The notes under the pieces are model-generated. The model saw nothing but the letters and a program-made list of their open reading frames with translations, had not been told where the DNA came from and searched no databases. DNA of 7,452 bases from an uncultured Collinsella sp. (lineage in GTDB: Bacteria > Actinomycetota > Coriobacteriia > Coriobacteriales > Coriobacteriaceae). The translations under genes and the position numbers were made by a program. Where the stretch lies: the NCBI GenBank assembly GCA_958350755.1, contig CATWID010000073.1, forward strand, positions 1-7,452, written 5' to 3'. Shown piece by piece: positions 1 to 4,886 of this stretch; the stretch's first letter is position 1, and every line of letters begins with the position of its first letter.

Positions 1-540
1 CATGGGGTCAACTACCACACGCAGGTGAGCGGCTCGAATGGCCTCGGCATCGACAAACGATGCCACCGCCTGCATATAGTCAGGAATAATATCCGCGGTG
101 CGATAGCGTTCCTCGATCCCCATCGGCTCGGGGGCCATAGTCTCTTCGAGCTCTTCGATGACATCCTGATTGGCCGTCGAGCCATCTCCCATGCGCAGCT
201 TAAGGCACAGATACCCCTGCGGATGATGGGATCCCGTCACCATGAGCGCACCGCAGGCCTCGCCGTCATACGCCGCCGCCCACGTAAGGGCGGGGGTCGG
301 AACAGGCCGAGATGCGAGCACTGCGTCCAATCCGTGAGCGGCAAGCACGCCTGCCGCAAGCTCAGCAAACTCGCGCGCCTGCGGCCGGGTGTCGAACCCT
401 ATATATACTGTTTTGCCGGGATTGATCTTTTGCCACAACTCGCCGACGGCATCGGCAATGCGGGCAACGTTGTCGGCAGTGAAGTCCTCATCGACGCGAG
501 CGCGCCAACCGTCAGTTCCAAAATGAATTATCGCGCACAC
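1..540 (-). CDS. Phosphoglucomutase/phosphomannomutase family protein, N-terminal part (runs off window)
   Basis: This is the N-terminal 180 codons of an alpha-D-phosphohexomutase, a cytosolic enzyme family that interconverts hexose 1- and 6-phosphates for polysaccharide and nucleotide-sugar synthesis. Read on the minus strand, the protein opens with the family signature FGTDGWR (residues 7-13). YIGFDTR follows at 46-52, and the active-site loop TGSHHPQGY at 102-110, where Ser104 is the expected phosphoserine. Many relatives have TASHNP here; the second His in place of Asn occurs in some subgroups. The metal-binding and sugar-binding domains lie beyond the left edge. I chose the GTG at 540-538 because GAGGTG sits 7 bases upstream. 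An in-frame ATG at 622-624 would add 28 residues with no family resemblance and no evident ribosome binding site. Family assignment is firm; substrate (glucose, mannose or glucosamine phosphate) cannot be told from this part. The 3' end is cut by the window, not truncated in nature as far as can be seen. Confidence 0.9.
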   Translation of the reverse strand, partial: MCAIIHFGTDGWRARVDEDFTADNVARIADAVGELWQKINPGKTVYIGFDTRPQAREFAELAAGVLAAHGLDAVLASRPVPTPALTWAAAYDGEACGALMVTGSHHPQGYLCLKLRMGDGSTANQDVIEELEETMAPEPMGIEERYRTADIIPDYMQAVASFVDAEAIRAAHLRVVVDPM

Positions 541-547
541 GCGCAGA

Positions 548-553
548 CACCTC
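548..553 (-). promoter_or_regulatory. Ribosome binding site that fixes the GTG start of the phosphohexomutase
   Basis: On the minus strand GAGGTG (553 to 548) lies 7 bases before the GTG at 540. This is a near-ideal Shine-Dalgarno match at good spacing, and it decides for GTG over the in-frame ATG further upstream. Confidence 0.7.
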
Positions 554-569
554 ACAGTGTTTGGATCAT

Positions 570-589
570 GGTACGCATGGGGTATACCC
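570..589. promoter_or_regulatory. Small palindrome upstream of the phosphohexomutase gene, possible operator
   Basis: GGGTATACCC (580-589) is a perfect 10-base palindrome about 40 bases upstream of the GTG start. On the plus strand GGTACGCA and GGTATACC, separated by three bases, loosely resemble the GGTATGCC/GGCATACC arms of the stronger inverted repeat at 2079-2098. A 10-base palindrome can arise by chance, so a regulatory role is only a suggestion. No convincing -35/-10 pair was seen in the 555-660 gap. Confidence 0.25.
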
Positions 590-664
590 GCAACGCTCGC
601 CCAGCAACCTGCCAAAACCGGCATTCACCATTTGGGCAAATGCTACCGCCGATGTGCAAGCAAT

Positions 665-692
665 AAAAAAACCGCCCCGTATGGAGCGGTTT
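665..692 (-). terminator. Intrinsic terminator of the repressor-methyltransferase operon
   Basis: On the minus strand a 10-base-pair stem (arms 692-683 and 678-669, one G-U pair) closes a 4-base loop and is followed by a run of T at 668-665, with more T after one A. It begins 7 bases after the methyltransferase stop codon, the usual layout for a Rho-independent terminator. Confidence 0.88.
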
Positions 693-698
693 CGACCT

Positions 699-1592
699 TT
701 ATATATCGAGCGCCTCGGCCATCGCTGCCGTAGTGATTGCCGTGGTTCCACAGCAACTGCCCACCATTGCGGCACCGGCATGTCTCCATTCGATGCATGC
801 GCGCGCGAAAGCTTCGGGGTTCTCGTGCCATACGGGGCCATCCTGAGTCTGGACCGGATCGCCCACGTTGGGACGCACCGTGACGGGAGTAGTCGCCGAT
901 GCAACCATCCTGGGCACCGCCGCGTTCGCGGCCGCAAGCGAACAGCAATTAACACCAACCGAGTTTGCGCCGTGTTTTTCGGCGTACAAAACGGCTGCCT
1001 CGATGTTGAGGCCATCGCCCAACAGGTCGCCTTTATCGTCAACGACAAAACTCACCAGGACAGGCATGCCGTCGGCGGCATCTCGGGCGCCGGCAAGCAT
1101 GGGTTGCAAATTACGGATAGACGTCACCGTCTCGATCAGCAGACCGTCAACACCAGCATTGAGCAAGGCGTGCGCCTGTTCGCGCGCAATGCCTCGGATT
1201 TCACGATACTCGACAGAGTCTTCGGCAAACCACTCAATACCGATCGGGCCCATCGAGCCCAGTAGCAGCTGAGGGTGCGCCTGGCGGGCATCGTCGACGG
1301 CCCCGCGATTGACCTCCGCCACGGACGGCGCAATCTGATCGTGCTTGAGGGCATAGCTTGATGCCTGAAAGGTGTTGGTAATGAGCACCTGCGCGCCGGC
1401 GGCGACATACAAGCGATGAATACGAGAAACGGTCTGCGGCTCTGCCAGATTCCAAAACGCCGGTGGAATGTCGGCGGCATCGTACTCACTCAACAGAACA
1501 CTGCCCATGGGGCCCTGCGCCAACAAGGTCTCGCTCGACAAGCGGCGCGTAAGTTCCTCGGCACCAAAGCGGTTGTAATAACTCGTATCCAT
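699..1592 (-). CDS. Homocysteine S-methyltransferase domain protein
   Basis: This 297-residue protein is a single-domain member of the zinc-dependent homocysteine methyltransferase family (MmuM, BHMT and the N-terminal module of MetH). Such enzymes are cytosolic TIM barrels that move a methyl group from a donor such as S-methylmethionine or betaine to homocysteine, giving methionine. The three family zinc ligands are present: Cys216 in GVNC and the Cys280-Cys281 pair in GSCCGT. Other family-like segments are AQGPMGS (25-31), ITNTFQAS (71-78) and LLGSMGPIG (110-118). The length is close to that of stand-alone MmuM-type enzymes, and no cobalamin or folate domain follows. It starts 10 bases after the upstream repressor gene stops, with a weak GGGA ribosome site, so the two are probably cotranscribed. 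The methyl donor cannot be read from the sequence; calling it mmuM would be a guess. Confidence 0.88.
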   Translation of the reverse strand: MDTSYYNRFGAEELTRRLSSETLLAQGPMGSVLLSEYDAADIPPAFWNLAEPQTVSRIHRLYVAAGAQVLITNTFQASSYALKHDQIAPSVAEVNRGAVDDARQAHPQLLLGSMGPIGIEWFAEDSVEYREIRGIAREQAHALLNAGVDGLLIETVTSIRNLQPMLAGARDAADGMPVLVSFVVDDKGDLLGDGLNIEAAVLYAEKHGANSVGVNCCSLAAANAAVPRMVASATTPVTVRPNVGDPVQTQDGPVWHENPEAFARACIEWRHAGAAMVGSCCGTTAITTAAMAEALDI

Positions 1593-1602
1593 ATATATCC
1601 CG

Positions 1603-2025
1603 CTATTCCTCGACGCTGATTCCCTGCTTTTCGAGATAGGCGAGCCAGCGGTTCATCGTGTCCTCGGATAGCGCATGCTCCATCATGCAGGCCTCGGAAT
1701 CGGCTCGCTCAAATTCGACACCGAGCTCCTGAACCAAAAACGTGCGGATGAGGCGATGACGGTACCAGATAGCCGTACCAACCTCGCGGCCGCGATCGGT
1801 CAGGACTACCTTGCCGTAGTGCGATTGCTCGACAAGTTCGGATGCTTTGAGCGCCGAAACCGCTTTATTGACCGATGCCTTGGAGACGCCAAGGCGCTGC
1901 GCGATGTCGACCGATCGCACGCCGTTGGTTTCCCCCTCTTCGCTTTCAATGCGAACCATGCACTCCAAGTAGTCTTCGTTCGCCACCGTCAGATGTAGTT
2001 CGCGCGAGCTATTTGTCGTATCCAT
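1603..2025 (-). CDS. DtxR/MntR-family metal-dependent transcriptional repressor
   Basis: This is a 140-residue DNA-binding regulator of the DtxR/MntR family, dimeric repressors that bind DNA when loaded with Fe(II) or Mn(II). The winged helix-turn-helix occupies about residues 13-78, with VRSVDIAQRLGVSKASVNKA (36-55) as its helix-turn-helix. The dimerisation and metal domain follows (about 79-140). Its length matches MntR-type members; the SH3-like third domain of DtxR/IdeR is absent. By motif alignment the metal ligands would be Asp18, Glu21, His90, Cys113, Glu116 and His117. Asp18 is MntR-like (DtxR has Met10), while Cys113 matches Cys102 of DtxR, where Bacillus MntR has Glu. The set is therefore mixed, and metal choice is uncertain. 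I prefer the ATG at 2025 because a purine-rich AGAAGGGA lies upstream; the ATG at 2046 lacks a ribosome site. First gene of an operon with the methyltransferase and divergent from pepT. Confidence 0.88.
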   Translation of the reverse strand: MDTTNSSRELHLTVANEDYLECMVRIESEEGETNGVRSVDIAQRLGVSKASVNKAVSALKASELVEQSHYGKVVLTDRGREVGTAIWYRHRLIRTFLVQELGVEFERADSEACMMEHALSEDTMNRWLAYLEKQGISVEE

Positions 2026-2056
2026 GATCTTCCGTCCCTTCTGCATTCATTGGCTG

Positions 2057-2062
2057 ATTCTA
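2057..2062 (-). promoter_or_regulatory. Candidate -10 box for the repressor-methyltransferase operon
   Basis: TAGAAT on the minus strand (2062 to 2057) matches TATAAT at five of six positions and lies about 32 bases upstream of the chosen ATG. No good -35 hexamer lies at 16-18 bases. That position falls inside the inverted repeat at 2079-2098, as expected for an autoregulated promoter. The assignment is tentative. Confidence 0.4.
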
Positions 2063-2078
2063 CCCCATCCAAGCGTCG

Positions 2079-2098
2079 CGGTATGCCGTGGCATACCG
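2079..2098. promoter_or_regulatory. Perfect inverted repeat in the divergent intergenic region, probable operator
   Basis: Two 9-base arms, CGGTATGCC (2079-2087) and GGCATACCG (2090-2098), are exact reverse complements separated by GT. The site lies between the divergent repressor and pepT genes and covers the expected -35 region of both candidate promoters. It has no T-run and is upstream of both coding starts, so an operator is a better reading than a terminator. The obvious candidate binder is the DtxR/MntR-family protein encoded next to it, by autoregulation. The motif does not look like the classical DtxR or MntR boxes, so another regulator is possible. Confidence 0.6.
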
Positions 2099-2107
2099 TG
2101 CTAGAGT
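2099..2107 (+). promoter_or_regulatory. Candidate extended -10 promoter element for pepT
   Basis: TGCTAGAGT contains an extended -10 TG followed by TAGAGT (2102-2107; four of six matches to TATAAT). It starts immediately after the inverted repeat at 2079-2098, whose left part would occupy the -35 position. Transcription would begin near 2114, giving a leader of about 30 bases. Tentative. Confidence 0.35.
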
Positions 2108-2145
2108 TCTTGTTGCACACGACGACCAAGATTGGAGCGGTCTTT

Positions 2146-3393
2146 ATGGAAAACACCACCACGAACCCCGATGTCCTCGAGCGCTTTTTGCGCTACGTCC
2201 AGATCAACACGCAGTCCGAGGATGCAAACTGCGACCAGGTACCCTCGAGCGCCGTTCAGTTTGACCTTGCCAACGTGCTGGCTGAAGAGCTGCGCGAGCT
2301 TGGCGCGGCCGATGCCCATGTGACCGAGCATGCCTACGTCTGCGCGCATATTCCTGCGAGCGCGGGCGCTGAGGACAAGCCCGCCCTGGGCCTGATCGCC
2401 CATCTCGACACCACCGAAGTTGCACCGGGCGCCGGCGTGAAGCCGCACATCGTGCACTACGAAGGCGGCGACCTGGTCTGCGGCACGGTTGACGGTAAGC
2501 CCGTTGCCATGAGTACCGCCAAGCTTCCCGCCCTGAACGACCTCGCGGGTGAGGACCTGGTCTGCAGCGATGGCACCACGCTGCTGGGCGCGGACGACAA
2601 GGCAGGCGTCGCCGAGATCATGTCGCTTGTCGCGCGTATCGCTCAGGACCCTTCTCTGCCCCATCCCGCACTCGGCATTTGCTTCTGCCCTGACGAGGAG
2701 ATCGGCCACGGAGCCGAGCTGCTGGATATCGATACCTTTGGCTGCAAGTACGCCTACACGGTCGACGGCGGCCCCATCGGCGAGCTGGAGTGGGAGTGCT
2801 TTAACGCCGCCGAGGCGACCGTCTGCTTTGAGGGCCAGTCCATCCACCCGGGCGACGCCAAGGGCCGTATGGTCAACGCAGGCAATCTGTTCTGCGACTT
2901 CAACGCGTTGCTCCCCTACGAGCAGCGTCCGGAATACACCGAGGGCTACGAGGGCTTCTGTCACCTTGAGGGCGTCTCGGCAACGGTCGACCATGCCACG
3001 GCGCGCTATATCGTCCGTGATCACGATGCCGCCAAGTTCCAGCAGAAACTCGACCTTATTGATGCCGCCGCCTCGATGCTCAACCAGCGTCTGAGTGAGG
3101 AGCGCGTGACAGTTGAGATTAAGCAGCAGTATCGAAATATGGCCGAGATCGTTCGTGACTATCCCGAGCTTATTGATGTTGCCAAGGAAGCCTACCTTGC
3201 CTGCGGCGTTGAGCCCCAAGTGCTGCCGATTCGTGGCGGCACCGACGGCGCTCAGCTGTCGTTCCGCGGTCTGCCCTGCCCCAACCTTTCCACCGGCGGC
3301 TATTGCTACCACGGCGTCAACGAGTTCGTCCCGGTCAGTTCGCTCGTCAAGATGACCGACGTGCTCCAGGAGCTCGTCGCCCGCTTTGCATAA
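2146..3393 (+). CDS. pepT: Peptidase T (tripeptide aminopeptidase, M20B)
   Basis: This cytosolic di-zinc aminopeptidase removes the N-terminal residue from tripeptides, the last stage of peptide utilisation. The 415-residue length is normal for the family. The M20 metal and catalytic residues are in order: His86 and Asp88 in HLDTT, Asp150 in GADDKAG, the general base Glu184 and ligand Glu185 in DEEIGHG, Asp207 in VDGGP, and His389 in GYCYHG. GGTDGA (364-369) is also typical. The spacing tracks the E. coli enzyme, shifted by about 8-11 residues. The open frame reaches back to an ATG at 2050, but those 32 extra residues are unlike PepT and would cover the promoter and inverted repeat. The ATG at 2146 has GGAG 8 bases upstream and gives a PepT-like N-terminus. 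It stands alone, is divergent from the metal-repressor operon and is closed by a terminator at 3420-3456. A role as an anaerobic or nutrient-regulated peptidase is known from enterobacteria, not shown here. Confidence 0.96.
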   Translation: MENTTTNPDVLERFLRYVQINTQSEDANCDQVPSSAVQFDLANVLAEELRELGAADAHVTEHAYVCAHIPASAGAEDKPALGLIAHLDTTEVAPGAGVKPHIVHYEGGDLVCGTVDGKPVAMSTAKLPALNDLAGEDLVCSDGTTLLGADDKAGVAEIMSLVARIAQDPSLPHPALGICFCPDEEIGHGAELLDIDTFGCKYAYTVDGGPIGELEWECFNAAEATVCFEGQSIHPGDAKGRMVNAGNLFCDFNALLPYEQRPEYTEGYEGFCHLEGVSATVDHATARYIVRDHDAAKFQQKLDLIDAAASMLNQRLSEERVTVEIKQQYRNMAEIVRDYPELIDVAKEAYLACGVEPQVLPIRGGTDGAQLSFRGLPCPNLSTGGYCYHGVNEFVPVSSLVKMTDVLQELVARFA

Positions 3394-3419
3394 GCCTGGC
3401 TGCACAAGTCCAAAAGACG

Positions 3420-3456
3420 AACCGCCCCGTCCTCTACAGAGAACGGGGCGGTTTTT
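3420..3456 (+). terminator. Intrinsic terminator of pepT
   Basis: A 15-pair stem with one mismatch (arms 3420-3434 and 3439-3453), GC-rich, closes a 4-base loop and runs into TTTTT (3452-3456). It lies 27 bases after the pepT stop codon. Its arm shares the 10-mer ACCGCCCCGT with the terminator at 665-692. Confidence 0.9.
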
Positions 3457-3501
3457 GATACAAGGGGAGTAGTCAACATCGCAGGTTGAGCCAACGTCAG
3501 C

Positions 3502-3605
3502 GAGCGACGTCCAAGGCGAACAAGTTGGCATGAAAAAGGCAGGGCATTGACCTTCTGGTCATGCCCTGCCTTTTGAATGACAAATTGTCGCCTTGGGCGG
3601 CGCGC
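3502..3605. repeat. Large imperfect inverted repeat enclosing the LCP-gene terminator
   Basis: Outside the terminator hairpin (3534-3574) a second pair of arms is present. CCAAGGCGAACAAGTT (3511-3526) faces CAAATTGTCGCCTTGG (3581-3596), whose reverse complement is CCAAGGCGACAATTTG, a match broken only by one inserted base and small differences. Weaker pairing continues to about 3502 and 3605. Both arm pairs share a centre near 3554, so the whole 86-104 bases could fold into one long hairpin. It could be a double-sided terminator, a short intergenic palindromic repeat of the REP/MITE kind, or a structured RNA. Copy number elsewhere cannot be judged here. Confidence 0.6.
3533..3574 (-). terminator. 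Bidirectional intrinsic terminator, mainly for the LCP gene
   Basis: Arms 3534-3552 and 3557-3574 form an 18-pair stem with one bulged T and a 4-base loop. Both edges are A/T runs: on the minus strand it ends in TTTTT (3537-3533), on the plus strand in TTTT (3571-3574). It would stop minus-strand transcription about 70 bases after the LCP stop codon, and any plus-strand read-through from pepT. Confidence 0.85.
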
Positions 3606-3616
3606 AGCGTCGAGTC

Positions 3617-3644
3617 GTTACGGCGTTTGGTAAAACGCCGTAAC
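3617..3644 (-). other. Perfect hairpin directly after the LCP stop codon, no U-tract
   Basis: GTTACGGCGTTT (3617-3628) and AAACGCCGTAAC (3633-3644) are exact reverse complements around a 4-base loop. On the minus strand the stem begins at the base right after the LCP stop codon (3645). No T-run follows, so it is not a standard intrinsic terminator. It may protect the 3' end of the message, pause polymerase, or act with the terminator 40 bases further on. Confidence 0.6.
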
Positions 3645-4874
3645 TTAGTAGTTGGCCTCGTAGCCGTTGCCGTCGCCGGTGGGCTCTTCGTAGTAATCGG
3701 AACTGTCGCTCGAATCGTCGGAATCGTCAGAGCTGACCGATGAGGTTGCGGTACCGTTTGCGTAGTCGTCAGACGTGTTGTTGTTCAGGTCACCGATCGT
3801 AGAGCTGGAACCGTCGGAAAGACCCATGGTGTTGGGACCCTTGGGATCCTTGCCGGCATCGACGCGCTCCATCATTTCCTTGAGCTCGTCCTCGTAGACA
3901 AAGACGTAGCTCACACCGTCGATCATGGTGCTGTCGTCGGCGTACGAGGGCAGGTTGGCCGAGTAGATACCGTCGACATCCATACCGCGCATGGCGTTGA
4001 CCGTAGCCACGATATCCTGAACGCTCATATCGGTTACAAGCATATCGGACAGCGAATTAACCAGGCCAAAGATCTTCGTGGCATCGAAGTTATTGAGAAT
4101 CTGGTTGGCAAGGGCGCCAAGCACCTGACGCTGGTGGCGCATGCGCGTGTAATCGCCGTCGGCATAGGTGTAGCGGCAGCGGGCATAGGTAAGGGCGGTG
4201 GCACCGTCCATATGCTGCTGGCCAGCGGTAATCTTAATATCCAGGTGCTCGGGGTCGTCAACATCATCGGTTGCGTTAATGTCGATACCGCCAACCGAAT
4301 CAATCAGCGCCTGCATACCGTCGAAGCTGACCTCGGCATAGTGGGAAATCTGAACACCGCACAGCTCGTTGACCGCCTCGACCATGGCCTCGGCGCCGCC
4401 AACGGTATGGCAGGCGTTGATCTTCATGGTCTCGCCCTTGTACTCGACCTTGGTGTCGCGCGGAACGGAAATGAGCGTCGCCTGCTTTTGCGTGGGGTCG
4501 ATGCGTGCCAGGATAATCGAGTCGGCACGATACGTATCCTCGCCCGGACGGCCGTCGGTGCCAAGAAGCAGCACGTAGAACGGATCCTTTGCCTCATCGG
4601 TGTCAACCAGAACCCGACGCAGATTGTCAGTAATGACATTAGAATCGCCGAGCTTGCCCATAATGGTGGCAAACCACAGGCCGGCAGCGGTAGTGGCACT
4701 CAGCAGCACGCCAAGCACGACAATGAGCGCGACGTGACGAATCGTGTGGCTACGGCGGCGTTGACGAGCGCGCTCGGAATAGCGAGCCACGTTATCGCGA
4801 CTGTAGATCTTGGCCTGCGCACCAGTTGAGGGTCTTCGGGTGGTGGTATCCGCGAGGGGCTTTTTATTAAACAT
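3645..4874 (-). CDS. LCP-family (LytR-CpsA-Psr) cell wall polymer ligase
   Basis: LCP proteins are membrane-anchored phosphotransferases that attach teichoic acids, polysaccharides or other lipid-linked polymers to peptidoglycan outside the cell. The 409-residue product has a basic cytoplasmic head (about 1-47, with RARQRRRS), one hydrophobic membrane segment (about 48-71), then the LCP domain (about 96-340). Family motifs are LLLGTDGRPG (102-111) followed by RADSIILARID (116-126), ISVPRDTKV (135-143), and DYTRMRHQRQ (241-250). Their Asp and Arg residues bind the polyprenyl pyrophosphate and metal in known members. The last 45 residues are low-complexity, rich in Ser, Asp and Asn, probably a disordered surface tail. 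I prefer the ATG at 4874, with AGG 6 bases upstream; the TTG at 4880 abuts that AGG. It begins 12 bases after murA stops, so the two are probably cotranscribed. The exact polymer is unknown. Confidence 0.92.
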   Translation of the reverse strand: MFNKKPLADTTTRRPSTGAQAKIYSRDNVARYSERARQRRRSHTIRHVALIVVLGVLLSATTAAGLWFATIMGKLGDSNVITDNLRRVLVDTDEAKDPFYVLLLGTDGRPGEDTYRADSIILARIDPTQKQATLISVPRDTKVEYKGETMKINACHTVGGAEAMVEAVNELCGVQISHYAEVSFDGMQALIDSVGGIDINATDDVDDPEHLDIKITAGQQHMDGATALTYARCRYTYADGDYTRMRHQRQVLGALANQILNNFDATKIFGLVNSLSDMLVTDMSVQDIVATVNAMRGMDVDGIYSANLPSYADDSTMIDGVSYVFVYEDELKEMMERVDAGKDPKGPNTMGLSDGSSSTIGDLNNNTSDDYANGTATSSVSSDDSDDSSDSSDYYEEPTGDGNGYEANY

Positions 4875-4886
4875 AGGCAACCTGTA

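Noticed and set aside
25..666. A 213-codon plus-strand open frame over the left end
   Set aside because: It is antisense to the phosphohexomutase fragment, whose minus-strand reading shows FGTDGWR and the SHHP active-site loop.
2026..2046. Upstream ATG of the metal repressor at 2046
   Set aside because: It has no ribosome binding site, and the purine-rich stretch that would serve as one lies between it and the ATG at 2025.
2050..2145. N-terminal extension of pepT from the ATG at 2050
   Set aside because: The 32 extra residues do not resemble peptidase T and would span the operator and promoter. The ATG at 2146 has a proper ribosome site and a family-like N-terminus.
2101..3531. A 476-codon open frame antisense to pepT
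   Set aside because: It covers pepT on the opposite strand, in a frame kept open by GC-rich third codon positions. pepT has all its catalytic motifs, whereas the antisense product shows no recognisable family or ribosome site.
3394..3644. Small gene or CRISPR-like repeat in the convergent gap
   Set aside because: The repeated sequence consists of inverted hairpin arms, not direct repeats with spacers. No short open frame with a ribosome site stood out.
4134..4829. A 231-codon plus-strand open frame inside the LCP gene
   Set aside because: It is a shadow frame opposite a gene with intact LCP motifs, with no supporting start signal.
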